Below are positions 18,418-27,147 of a stretch of DNA of 64,000 nucleotides, piece by piece. Below the pieces are notes generated by a model that made no database searches, had not been told where the DNA came from, and saw only the letters and a program-made list of their open reading frames with translations. A program made the position numbers and the translations under genes. The stretch lies in the NCBI RefSeq assembly GCF_001695855.1, contig NZ_MBSS01000001.1, forward strand, positions 434,001 through 498,000, given 5' to 3'. Origin of the DNA: Ensifer sp. LC163. GTDB lineage: Bacteria; Pseudomonadota; Alphaproteobacteria; Rhizobiales; Rhizobiaceae. The number at the start of each line of letters is the position of its first letter. The first letter of the stretch is position 1.

Positions 18418-19700
18418 AGCACACCTGCCTGTCTTGCGCCGGCAAGCGCCAGTCGCGCCGTTCCGGCTGCTGCCTCTTCGGAACGTACCGTCAGGAACGG
18501 CACGCCGAGCTTGCGCGCGCGGATTGCCGACCACGCCGCATTTCTGGCGCCGCCACCGACGGTGCGGATGGAGCCGAGCTTGGGGCCGCCCAGCGACGTC
18601 AGCCTGTGATAGGCGAGGCTTTCGACGCCGGCGATGCCTTCGAATATCGCCTTGAGAAACACCGCATCATCCTGTGGTCGCGGCGTCAGGCGCGGCTGGA
18701 AATTCGGATCGGCGATGGGAAAACGCTCGCCCGGCTTCGTCAGCGGGTAATAGTCGAGCCCGGTAGCAACAGCCGGATCGATGCCGGCGGAAAGCGTGTC
18801 GATGCGCTCGGCGGAAAAATACTCGGCCAGAACCACGCCGCCCGTATTCGACGCGCCGCCGGCCAGCCACATGTCGCCGATGCGATGGCTGTAAAGGCCG
18901 TATTCCGGCGCAAACAGCGGCCGGTCGGAAAGCAATTTTACAGTGAGCGTGGTGCCGAGTGCGCTGACGCCGTCACCCGGGCGGTCGGCACCTGTCGCCA
19001 GAAATGAGGCGCAGCCATCGGTCGTGCCGGCAACCACGACCACGTCGCGCGAAAGGCCGAAGGCTTCGGCAGCCACCGGCGAGATCGTCGCGACCGGCAC
19101 GCCGGCCGGCAACACGTCCGGCAACAGGTCGACGCGCACGCCGGTCTTTTCGATCCACTCCGGCCAGCATCGCGCCACCGGGTCGTAGCCGGTCTTCAGG
19201 GCGTTGTTCTCGTCGGAAACGTCGTAGAGCCCGGTAAAGTGCCCGGCGAGCCAATCGGCCTGGTGGATGACACGGAAGACACCCGGAACCGCCTGGAACA
19301 CAAGCACCTTGGCAAGGCCGGAGGTCGCGCCGTGGGCAGCACTTTCCGTCGGCGCATGGGCGGCAATCGCCTCCAGGATCGCGCCATCGGAAACCGGATC
19401 GTTGTACATCATCGGCGCGGCAAGCGGCGCGCCATCGACTGCCACCGGCAGCATCGTGCCGGAGGTGCCGTCGATGCTGATGGCCCGTATCCGCTGACGA
19501 TCGATTGCCTTGAGCACGCCGCCAAGCGCCGCCCGCACCGCCTTCCACCAGCCGACCGGATCGCGGTGGTCATCGGAAAAAGCTGAGAGCTTGGTCGCGC
19601 CGGATGCGACGATCGTACCGTCGGCCGCCATCGCCACGGCACGCGCACCCGACGTGCCGATGTCGATGCCGATGACCAGGGCGTGCTGATTTCCGCTCAT
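18414..19700 (-). CDS. FGGY-family carbohydrate kinase (second kinase of the locus)
   Basis: A 428-residue sugar/polyol kinase with the phosphate-1 motif GIDIGTSGARAVA at the N-terminus, ISIDGTSGTM, VVAGTTDGCASFLATG (adenosine side) and VGGGARNAAWSAIRA near the C-terminus. It is shorter than most FGGY kinases (about 490-520), like the small D-ribulokinase/xylulokinase group. Both ends overlap neighbours by 4 bases (ATGA), so it is tightly coupled to the aldolase and the HAD gene. A keto-sugar such as a pentulose or tetrulose is the likely substrate; it is not the erythritol kinase, which is the 23328 gene. Confidence 0.86.
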   Translation of the reverse strand: MSGNQHALVIGIDIGTSGARAVAMAADGTIVASGATKLSAFSDDHRDPVGWWKAVRAALGGVLKAIDRQRIRAISIDGTSGTMLPVAVDGAPLAAPMMYNDPVSDGAILEAIAAHAPTESAAHGATSGLAKVLVFQAVPGVFRVIHQADWLAGHFTGLYDVSDENNALKTGYDPVARCWPEWIEKTGVRVDLLPDVLPAGVPVATISPVAAEAFGLSRDVVVVAGTTDGCASFLATGADRPGDGVSALGTTLTVKLLSDRPLFAPEYGLYSHRIGDMWLAGGASNTGGVVLAEYFSAERIDTLSAGIDPAVATGLDYYPLTKPGERFPIADPNFQPRLTPRPQDDAVFLKAIFEGIAGVESLAYHRLTSLGGPKLGSIRTVGGGARNAAWSAIRARKLGVPFLTVRSEEAAAGTARLALAGARQAGVL

Positions 19701-20749
19701 TGCAGCGCCTGCCCTGCCCGGTTGAGCTGCTGGCGATATTTCTCCGCGTCCCAGCCGAGCAGTTCCGCGTTCTCGGCGTCGCTCAGATAGCGGAGCCGAG
19801 CCGTCGCCGGGATGCGGGCCGTGACGTCGGCAAGGCAGCGCGCCATGGCGAGCGCGCCTGCAGAAATGGTCTTCTCGACCAGCACTCCCTTGCCGGGAAA
19901 GAGCAGCAGCGGCGGCAGGCTTTCGCTCGGTTCCGTCCTGGCGGTCTCGATCGAAACGGCGGTCTCGCCCGGCGCGGCGATGACGGAACCCTTGCCGAGG
20001 AAGATGACATGGTCGGGATAGAGGCTGCCGCCGGCGGCAATCCGGCAGCTTTCAAGATCGGTTGCAACGGCATGCAGCCGCACATCGTCGGGCAGGCAAT
20101 AGGCACTGTCGACCGCAAGGCGCGACAGTGCTGCCAGATCGGTGGCGGGTGCCTGGCGGCGCTGCGCCGTCAACCGGCGCGAGACGTCGGTCAGGAGCAT
20201 CGCCGCATCGGCGACGGTCTCGGCCGCCACCGCAAGACCGTGATTGCCGAGGATCAGCACCGAGGTATTCTCCTGCAACCGCTCGGCAATCGCCTTGGCA
20301 AGCGGCAGGCCCGGCCGCGCATACGGCACGAACACATGCGGGATGCCGGCCAGGCGTTCGGCGGTGATGGCAGCGCCGTTCGTCTGCACCGCGGTCGCGA
20401 TGGTTTCGACGCAATGGACATGGATCACCACCTTCTGCGGCATCAACGCATGCACCGTCGTCTCGATCGACGGGCGCAGGCCGGAAGGGTTCATCTCGGA
20501 AATGACGAAATGCTGCGCCTTTTCCGTCGCGGGATCATTGCGCTCCAGCGCTTCGAGCAACGGGTCGAGCGCCACCGGCACCATGACGTCGCGCTTTCGG
20601 GCATGAGCAAGCCAGAGGCCGGAAGCCTTGATCCAGAGCGTGCCGACCTCCTTGATCGACGTGTTTCCGCCCGCCCCCTGCACCAGTAAGGGATCGGCGC
20701 CGACACGCGCCGAGATATCGAGCAAGGCCTCGAATTCCAGACTGCGCAT
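19697..20749 (-). CDS. class II aldolase (FucA/RhaD-like), long form
   Basis: A 350-residue protein with an aldolase/adducin domain: VQGAGGNTSIK phosphate-binding segment (about residues 23-33), Zn ligands in VIHVHCVET and the third His in ILGNHGLAV. It would cleave a ketose-1-phosphate to dihydroxyacetone phosphate plus an aldehyde. About 140 extra residues follow the aldolase domain (from about 210), resembling the tail of the aldolase half of long RhaD-type proteins, so it is much longer than FucA (about 215). It is coupled to the FGGY kinase, together forming a kinase-aldolase pair for a pentitol, deoxysugar or tetrulose branch. Confidence 0.82.
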   Translation of the reverse strand: MRSLEFEALLDISARVGADPLLVQGAGGNTSIKEVGTLWIKASGLWLAHARKRDVMVPVALDPLLEALERNDPATEKAQHFVISEMNPSGLRPSIETTVHALMPQKVVIHVHCVETIATAVQTNGAAITAERLAGIPHVFVPYARPGLPLAKAIAERLQENTSVLILGNHGLAVAAETVADAAMLLTDVSRRLTAQRRQAPATDLAALSRLAVDSAYCLPDDVRLHAVATDLESCRIAAGGSLYPDHVIFLGKGSVIAAPGETAVSIETARTEPSESLPPLLLFPGKGVLVEKTISAGALAMARCLADVTARIPATARLRYLSDAENAELLGWDAEKYRQQLNRAGQALQ

Positions 20750-20761
20750 TCCTGCTCTCCT

Positions 20762-22276
20762 TCAGGCCGCCACTTGCTGGCGTTCCAGCCAGCCGGTGAA
20801 AGCCAGCCTTTCGGCCGGCGTCATGTGCAGGCCGTGTTTCGTCCGCCGCTCCAAGAGGTCGTCTGCCGTCGCAGCCCACTCGTTGTCGATCAGGAAGCGC
20901 GCCTCGCGCTCGCGAAACAGCGGGCTGAAGACGGTGCCTAGGTCGTCGAGCGACCTGGCATTGCCGATCAGGTCATGCGCGCGCGTGCCGTAGAGCCGCG
21001 CGTAATGCTTGGCGAGGTCTGCCGTCAGCCAACGATAGCGCGCCCTGAGATCGCCAAGGAACTGCTCGAAATCGGCATTGGCCATGTCGCCTCCCGGCAG
21101 ATGCGCCCTGGCGGTCCAGGCTTGACCCATCCGAGGGAAGAACGGCTTCAGCCGTTCCAGCGCATGCTCCGACAGCTTGCGGAAGGTGGTGATCTTGCCG
21201 CCGAAGACGGAGAGAAGCGGCGCCTGGCCGTTCGCCGCATCGACCTCGAAGATATAGTCGCGGGTGACCGCCGACGGGTTCTCGGCATTGTCGTCGTAGA
21301 GTGGGCGCACGCCGGAGAAGGAATGGACGATATCGTCTTCGGTGAGTTGCTGCTTGAAGTAGCGGTTCACCGATTTCAGCAGATAGGCGACCTCGTTGCC
21401 ATCGGCCGACACGTCCTCGGGACGTCCCTCGTAGGGGATATCCGTCGTGCCGATCAGCGCCAGATCGTTCTGATAGGGGTTGATGAAGATCACCCGCTTG
21501 TCCGGGTTCTGCACGAGATAGGCCTGCCGCCCCTCCCAGAATTTCGGCACGACGATATGGCTGCCCTTGACCAGACGCACGCTGCGGCTGGAATTGAGCC
21601 CGGCGACCCGGCCGATGATGTCGTTGACCCATGGCCCGGCGGTGTTAACGACGCAGCGCGCCTTGACCTCGGATTTCACGCCGGTGCGCAGATCCGTCAT
21701 CTCCACCTGCCAGAGGCCGTCGACGCGGCGCATCGCGTTGCAGGCGGTGCGCGTCAAGACCCGCGCGCCCTTCTTCTGGGCATCGAGTGCATTGAGCACG
21801 ACAAGCCGGGCGTCATCCACCCAACAGTCGGAATATTCGAAGGCCTTGCGATAGTCCCGCTTGATTGGCGCGCCCTCGGGCGCGGTTCTCAGATCGAGAC
21901 TGCGTGTGCCCGGCAGACGCTTGCGGCCGCCGAGGTGGTCGTAGAGGAAGAGCCCGAGCCGGACGAGCCAGGCGGGCCTGTCGGCCGGATTGTGCGGCAG
22001 GACGAAGCGCATCGGCCAGATGATGTGCGGGGCGGATGAGAGCAGCACCTCGCGCTCGATCAGCGCCTCGCGCACCAGCCGGAACTCGTAATATTCGAGA
22101 TAGCGCAACCCGCCATGCACCAGCTTTCCCGAGCGCGAGCTCGTGCCCTGCGCCAGATCGTCCTTCTCGCACAAGAGGACCGAGAGCCCGCGCCCGGCGG
22201 CATCGCGCGCAATCCCGGCGCCGTTGACGCCGCCGCCGACGACGAAAAGATCATATATTCCGGTCTCGGAACCCAC
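20762..22276 (-). CDS. eryB: FAD-dependent erythritol phosphate dehydrogenase EryB (GlpD family)
   Basis: A 504-residue GlpD-type flavoprotein, membrane-associated, passing electrons to the quinone pool. It has the FAD Rossmann motif VVGGGVNGAGIARDAAGRG at the N-terminus, the family LVHGGLRYLE and a C-terminal DAO_C domain. In the ery pathway it oxidises the phosphate made by EryA to L-erythrulose-1-phosphate. I start at GTG 22276 because GGAGG precedes it by 7 bases; ATG 22294 (overlapping the upstream stop) and GTG 22300 are alternatives adding 6-8 residues. Length matches Brucella EryB (about 502). A plain glycerol-3-phosphate dehydrogenase is the other reading, less likely next to eryA and eryC. 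Confidence 0.85.
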   Translation of the reverse strand: MGSETGIYDLFVVGGGVNGAGIARDAAGRGLSVLLCEKDDLAQGTSSRSGKLVHGGLRYLEYYEFRLVREALIEREVLLSSAPHIIWPMRFVLPHNPADRPAWLVRLGLFLYDHLGGRKRLPGTRSLDLRTAPEGAPIKRDYRKAFEYSDCWVDDARLVVLNALDAQKKGARVLTRTACNAMRRVDGLWQVEMTDLRTGVKSEVKARCVVNTAGPWVNDIIGRVAGLNSSRSVRLVKGSHIVVPKFWEGRQAYLVQNPDKRVIFINPYQNDLALIGTTDIPYEGRPEDVSADGNEVAYLLKSVNRYFKQQLTEDDIVHSFSGVRPLYDDNAENPSAVTRDYIFEVDAANGQAPLLSVFGGKITTFRKLSEHALERLKPFFPRMGQAWTARAHLPGGDMANADFEQFLGDLRARYRWLTADLAKHYARLYGTRAHDLIGNARSLDDLGTVFSPLFREREARFLIDNEWAATADDLLERRTKHGLHMTPAERLAFTGWLERQQVAA

Positions 22277-22293
22277 GTTCTTGCCTCCTGTCA

Positions 22294-23331
22294 TCAGCAC
22301 GGATTGACCGGCGGCAGGCCGGCGATGTAGCGGCGCACCTCTTCGGCGGCCATCTCGGCGGCGTAGGTGACGGTGCGCACAGAAGCGCCGGCGATATGCG
22401 GCGTCAGCGTCACGTTCGCAAGCTGCAGCAGCGGCCAGTCCTCCGGCACCGGCTCGACAGAGAACGTCTCGAGCATAGCCGCCGAGACGTGGCCGCTCAC
22501 CAGGTTTTCGTAGAGCGCCTCGTAGTCGCAGAGCGGCCCGCGCGCTGTGTTGACGAAGATCGCGCCGGGCTTCATCTTCGCGAAGGTCTCGGCATTCATC
22601 ATGTTCCTGGTTTCCTCGGTGACGCGCGGATGCAGCGTCACCAGATCGGAGCGCGACAGGAGATCGTCGAGCGACACATGCTCGACGCCCGCATTCAGAT
22701 CATCGGCGGAGAGCTGCACATAGGGGTCGTGCACCAGAACCTTGGTGCCGAAGGCCCTGAGCAGCCGCACCACCTTGGTGCCGATATTGCCGTAACCGAT
22801 GACGCCGACGGTCATTTCCGAAAGCTCGCGGCCGGTCCGGTCGGCGCGGTAGAGGTCGCCGCGCCACTCGCCCTTGCGCAACGCCTCATGGCCGGTGCGG
22901 ATCAGCCGCGTCTCGGCAAGGATCGCGCCCAGCGTGAATTCGGCAACGGCGCTGGCATTGCGGCCGGGCGTGTTGACGACGCTGATGCCAGCGTCGCGCG
23001 CTGCGGACATGTCGATATTGACTGGACCGCCGCGCGAGACGGCGACGAGCTTCAGCCCGGGCAGCGACGTCAGCATGCCGCGCGACAGGGGCGCAAGCTG
23101 CGTCACCAGGATTTCCGCGTCGCCGATGAATTCGACGATATCGTCCGCCTTGCCCAGATATTCCTTCAGACCGTCCATGCCTTCGACGGTGTAACCGTGC
23201 TCCATCGGCACATCCGGCCAGGGCAGCTCGAGGGTGCGGATCTCATGGCCGTCGCCGCTTGCTTCGACGATCTTGTCGCGAAACACGTCCGGCAGCATGA
23301 ACCGGTCGCCGATGATGGCTATCTTTTTCAT
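22294..23331 (-). CDS. D-isomer-specific 2-hydroxyacid dehydrogenase
   Basis: A 345-residue NAD-dependent dehydrogenase of the SerA/PdxB family. NAD fold at VGVIGYGNIGTKVV (about residues 173-186), catalytic Arg in NTARGPL, Glu in the ETFSVEP stretch and the His in LTPHIAGAS near residue 312. It is embedded between eryA and eryB with 4-base coupling to eryA, so it must serve the same regulon, perhaps oxidising a tetronate or a side-product hydroxyacid such as phosphoerythronate (inference). The core erythritol pathway does not need it. Confidence 0.85.
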   Translation of the reverse strand: MKKIAIIGDRFMLPDVFRDKIVEASGDGHEIRTLELPWPDVPMEHGYTVEGMDGLKEYLGKADDIVEFIGDAEILVTQLAPLSRGMLTSLPGLKLVAVSRGGPVNIDMSAARDAGISVVNTPGRNASAVAEFTLGAILAETRLIRTGHEALRKGEWRGDLYRADRTGRELSEMTVGVIGYGNIGTKVVRLLRAFGTKVLVHDPYVQLSADDLNAGVEHVSLDDLLSRSDLVTLHPRVTEETRNMMNAETFAKMKPGAIFVNTARGPLCDYEALYENLVSGHVSAAMLETFSVEPVPEDWPLLQLANVTLTPHIAGASVRTVTYAAEMAAEEVRRYIAGLPPVNPC

Positions 23332-24905
23332 TTCAGTTTTTCCTGTTGTGGTCCCGAAGCCGCATCCTCAGAGAGTGCGTGCCACACGGGTCGAAGCGCG
23401 ATGCGCGACTGCTGGTAGGAGGGGAAGAGGCCGTCGTAGCGGCGCGCAAGCGCCTCGTCGGCAGGTTCGGCGGCGCGCTGATGCGGCGACACCCAGTCGC
23501 TGACGCATGCGGCCATCGACGGGTAGATGCCGAGCGACACGGCCGCGATCATGGCAGCGCCCGCCGCGCCCGCCTCCTCCCGCTCGCTGGTCTGGACGCT
23601 GGCGCCGAGCGCGCCCCCGAGAATGCGCCGAAGCGAGGCGCTGCGCGCCGCACCGCCGGTCAGCCGGATGCGGCCCGGAAGCGGCCCCATCTCGGCGTAG
23701 CAATCGCGTGCCGCCATGGCGAGCCCGTCGAAGACCGCCTTCACCATGTCGCCGAAGCCGTGGGTGATCGAAAGCCCGACGAAGGAGGCGCGCGCCGATG
23801 CATCAACGAAAGGCCCGCGCTCGCCCGCATCCGAGATGTAGGGCTGGAACAGCAACGAAGTATCCTTGGCTTCGGCCAGCCAGCCGTCGACATGGGACAG
23901 AAGTTCGCCCTTGGTCTTCTCGACGCCCATGCCCTTCAGCAGGTCGCCGGCAACCGACAGGATCCAGTCGATGTTCAGCGTTGCCGCCATGTTCGACTGC
24001 ATCTGCGCATAGGTGCCCGCGATCGGCATGCACATGGTGTAGCCGGTGAGATCGCGGTTGAGCCGCACGTCGTCGGCGCTCTCGGCAAGCCGCATGTGCA
24101 TGCCGGTCGAGCCGATGATCGAGCAGCCGGTGTCGGTGCCCGGATCGTAGAGCCCGGCGCCAAGTGCGGTGCAGACGACGTCGACATAACCGAGCACCAC
24201 CGGCGTCCCCTGGGGAAGGCCGGTGACGGCCGCCGCATCCACTGAAAGCAAATGATGCGACGTTGCCCCGTCGACGATCTCCGGCAGGAAATGCTTGAGC
24301 TTCTGAAGGCCGAGAAAGCGGATGACGTCGTCGTTGTAGCTGCGGGTGCGGAAATTGCCGAAGGTGAAGTTGGCTTCGGACGGATCGGTCGCGCGCATCT
24401 GCGTCAGCTTGAAATAGAGCCAATCCTTGCAGTGAAACGTGGTTGCGACGCCGGACAGCATTTCCGGCGCGTTGTCGCTCATCCAGCGCAATTGCGCGCC
24501 CTGCTGGCAGGCGGCAAGCCCGGAGCCGGTGCTGGCGAACCGTTCGACATCACCGCTGTCGCCCCGCAGGCGCTCGACCGTATCGCCGGCGCGCGCGTCG
24601 AGCCAGAGCCAGCCTTTACCGATAGGTTCGCCCGCCTTGTCGATCATCCAGGTGCCATCGCCCTGACCGGTCACCGCGATCGCGGCCACGCGCTGAGCGA
24701 GATTCTCGATCCTGCCCGAAAGCTCGGTCAGGGTGGTGACGGTATCGGCCCAGGTGCGGTTGAGGTCCTGCACGCTGCCGGTCCTGCCGACGGCCTCATA
24801 GGCGTTCGGCACCGCGGCAATCGCGATCTGCCGCCCGCTGAGGTCGAAGACCACCGACTTGATGACCGACGTTCCCGCATCGATACCGATGAGGATGTCC
24901 CGCAT
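23328..24905 (-). CDS. eryA: erythritol kinase EryA (FGGY family)
   Basis: A 525-residue FGGY polyol kinase phosphorylating erythritol, the committed step. Motifs: GIDAGTSVIKSVVFD at the N-terminus, VTGQGDGTWMID, IGSTGMHM (ATP side) and LTGGAARSASLRRILGGAL near the C-terminus. Length agrees with Brucella EryA (about 519). ATG 24905 shares its A with the stop of the upstream ATPase gene (TGATG). It directly follows the five-gene ABC transporter, which argues that the imported polyol is its substrate. Glycerol or ribitol kinase activity cannot be excluded by eye. Confidence 0.84.
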   Translation of the reverse strand: MRDILIGIDAGTSVIKSVVFDLSGRQIAIAAVPNAYEAVGRTGSVQDLNRTWADTVTTLTELSGRIENLAQRVAAIAVTGQGDGTWMIDKAGEPIGKGWLWLDARAGDTVERLRGDSGDVERFASTGSGLAACQQGAQLRWMSDNAPEMLSGVATTFHCKDWLYFKLTQMRATDPSEANFTFGNFRTRSYNDDVIRFLGLQKLKHFLPEIVDGATSHHLLSVDAAAVTGLPQGTPVVLGYVDVVCTALGAGLYDPGTDTGCSIIGSTGMHMRLAESADDVRLNRDLTGYTMCMPIAGTYAQMQSNMAATLNIDWILSVAGDLLKGMGVEKTKGELLSHVDGWLAEAKDTSLLFQPYISDAGERGPFVDASARASFVGLSITHGFGDMVKAVFDGLAMAARDCYAEMGPLPGRIRLTGGAARSASLRRILGGALGASVQTSEREEAGAAGAAMIAAVSLGIYPSMAACVSDWVSPHQRAAEPADEALARRYDGLFPSYQQSRIALRPVWHALSEDAASGPQQEKLK

Positions 24906-26029
24906 CAGGCAAGCTCCTCGCCGTGGCTGATCGCCTTGCCGCTGTAGCCATCGAACACGTGCAGGCTCGACGGGTCGAGATGAATGCCGATCGGCTGGCC
25001 GACGGCAAGCTCCGTGCGGTCATGCTCGACCAGCACCATGGTGCCGCCGGCGAAATCCGCCGCGATATGGGTCTGGTCGCCGAGCCACTGGTTGACGGCC
25101 ACCCGGCCGGCAACGCCGTCGGCGCTTCGGCGCACGGAATAAGGCCGGATGCCGAGCACCACCTTCTGCCGCTTCATCAGCGCATCGCGCACGGCATGGG
25201 AGAAGTCCGACGCCGGATATTCCAGCCTGACGCCGTCCTTGAGGCCGAAGGCGACCTTGGCTTCCGAACCGGTGACGCTCGCCTCGAACACGTTCATCGG
25301 CGGCTCGCCGACGAAGGTGCCGGTGAAGAGGTTGGCCGGACGCTCCTTGATCTTCTGCGGCGTGTCGAACTGCTGCAGCACGCCGCCTTCCATGACGGCG
25401 ATGCGGTCGGCTAGCGCATTCGCCTCGGTCTGGTCGTGGGTGACGAGGATCGCCGTCAGCCCGCGTTCCTTGATGTAGTGCTTGATGCGGCCGCGCAGCA
25501 CGGCGCGCAGCTGCGGCTCGAGTTGGCCCATCGGCTCGTCGAGCAGGTGCAGGTTGGCGTCGCGGATCAGCGCCCGCCCGAGCGAGGCGCGCTGCTGCTG
25601 GCCGCCGGAGATCGAGCTCGGATAACGGCCGAGAATGTCCTCGATCTCGAGCAGCTTGGCAATACTCGCTACCTTCTCGTCGACGACGCTTTGCGACAGC
25701 TTGGAAGCCTTGAGCGCAAAGGCGATGTTTTCGCGCACCGTCAGCGGCGGATAGAGCGAATAGCCCTCGAACGCCATGGCGACGTTGCGGCGCACCGGAG
25801 CAAAGGTCTGGACCTCGCGCCCACTGAGCGAGATCGTGCCGCGCGACACCGCCTCGAAGCCGGCGACCATGCGCAGCGTCGAGGTCTTGCCGCAGCCGGA
25901 CGAACCCAAAAGCGCGATGATCTCGCCCTTCCTGACATCCATGTTGAGCTTCTTGACGGCGTGAACGCCGTAGTCGATCGGACCGTAGAACTTGTCGACG
26001 TCCTTGATCAAAAGAGCGGTGTCGTTCAT
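24905..26029 (-). CDS. ABC transporter ATPase, polyol importer subunit 2
   Basis: A 374-residue UgpC-class ATPase. Walker A GSSGCGKT, signature ISGGQQQR, Walker B LHLLDEP and switch His VTHDQTE are intact. The Q-loop reads MAFEGYSLYP (Glu in place of the usual Gln), and the D-loop reads GQLEPQLR instead of the usual LDAKLR. It is the partner of the 26026 ATPase; together they resemble the GlpS/GlpT pair of the rhizobial glycerol importer. It overlaps both neighbours. Confidence 0.88.
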   Translation of the reverse strand: MNDTALLIKDVDKFYGPIDYGVHAVKKLNMDVRKGEIIALLGSSGCGKTSTLRMVAGFEAVSRGTISLSGREVQTFAPVRRNVAMAFEGYSLYPPLTVRENIAFALKASKLSQSVVDEKVASIAKLLEIEDILGRYPSSISGGQQQRASLGRALIRDANLHLLDEPMGQLEPQLRAVLRGRIKHYIKERGLTAILVTHDQTEANALADRIAVMEGGVLQQFDTPQKIKERPANLFTGTFVGEPPMNVFEASVTGSEAKVAFGLKDGVRLEYPASDFSHAVRDALMKRQKVVLGIRPYSVRRSADGVAGRVAVNQWLGDQTHIAADFAGGTMVLVEHDRTELAVGQPIGIHLDPSSLHVFDGYSGKAISHGEELA

Positions 26030-27144
26030 GCCGCTTCTCCATTGCGCTTGGATGCGATGTCGGCGCGCGGCAGAAGCCGGCCGCTCGCCTTGTCGAAGAG
26101 GAAGGCCTGGGCGCCGTTGACGGCGATATGGGCGGGCCCTGCCGCGGGCCCTGGCGTTCCGGCCGGACGCGACACGAGGATTTCGCGACCGCGCGCCGTC
26201 ATCGCCAGCGTCACGGTCTTCTCGTTGAGCGGCGTCTCCGCCTCGACCGTCACTGGGATAGCACCCGGCGCCGACGCATCGACAAAGACGATGGTTTCAG
26301 GGCGAAGACCGAGAACGCAGGATTTGCCCGAAGCGTCGCCGTCATAATCGGCAAGCCGCACCCTGACATTGGAGAGCTCGACGAAGACGCCGTCGCCGCT
26401 CTTCTGCGGCACCACGTCCAGAAGATTGATCGTCGGATCGCCGAAAAGGCGCGCAATCTCGATATCGGCGGGCGCGTTGTAGATCTCCTGCGGCGTGCCG
26501 ATCTGGCGGATACGCCCCTGCGACATCACGGCGATCCGGTCGCCAAGCGCCATCGCTTCCTTGTAGTCCTGGGTGACGTAGACGACGGTCGCACCCTCAG
26601 CTGCCAAAAGCCGCGGCAGCTCCAGCCGCATCTCGAAGCGCAGCTTCGCGTCGACATTACGCAAGGGATCGTCGAGCAAGAGCAGCGGCGGCGAGCCGAC
26701 CAGCGCGCGGGCCAATGCCGTGCGCTGCTTCTGGCCGTTGGAAAGCGCCTTCGGGTGGTGGCTCAGCACATGGTCGATCTTGAGGAGCTTCGCCACCTTG
26801 TGCACGCCCGCGGCAATCGCATCCTTCGACGACCTCGTCGCCGTCAGCGGGCTGGCGATATTGTCGAAGGCGCTCATGTGGGGGAAGAGCGCGAAGTTCT
26901 GGAAGGCCATGCCGACGCCGCGATGTTCGGCATCGACATCGGTCATGTCCTCGCCGCCGATCAGCACCCTGCCCTCATCAGGCTCGATGACGCCGGCGAC
27001 GAGACGCAGCAGCACCGTCTTGCCCGCGCCGGACGGGCCAAAGAGCACCAGGCGTTCGCCATCGGCGACATCGAGCGACAGGTCGTCGAGAACCGTCTGG
27101 CTCTTGTAGCGCTTGACGATGTTTTTCAGTTGCAGCGTGGTCAT
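26026..27144 (-). CDS. ABC transporter ATPase, polyol importer subunit 1
   Basis: A 372-residue ATPase with Walker A GPSGAGKT, canonical Q-loop FQNFALFPHM and D-loop VDAKLRF. The Walker B motif ends LLLLDDP (Asp at the catalytic Glu position), and the signature is LSNGQKQR rather than LSGGQ. One of the two ATP sites of a heterodimer with the 24905 product is therefore expected to be weakened. ATG 27144 lies 4 bases after the permease stop. Confidence 0.88.
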   Translation of the reverse strand: MTTLQLKNIVKRYKSQTVLDDLSLDVADGERLVLFGPSGAGKTVLLRLVAGVIEPDEGRVLIGGEDMTDVDAEHRGVGMAFQNFALFPHMSAFDNIASPLTATRSSKDAIAAGVHKVAKLLKIDHVLSHHPKALSNGQKQRTALARALVGSPPLLLLDDPLRNVDAKLRFEMRLELPRLLAAEGATVVYVTQDYKEAMALGDRIAVMSQGRIRQIGTPQEIYNAPADIEIARLFGDPTINLLDVVPQKSGDGVFVELSNVRVRLADYDGDASGKSCVLGLRPETIVFVDASAPGAIPVTVEAETPLNEKTVTLAMTARGREILVSRPAGTPGPAAGPAHIAVNGAQAFLFDKASGRLLPRADIASKRNGEAA

Positions 27145-27147
27145 GTC

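Noticed and set aside
20762-22276. Calling the GlpD-family gene a housekeeping glycerol-3-phosphate dehydrogenase.
   Set aside because: It is embedded in a coupled operon with eryA- and eryC-type genes and tetrose isomerases, matching EryB in context and length.
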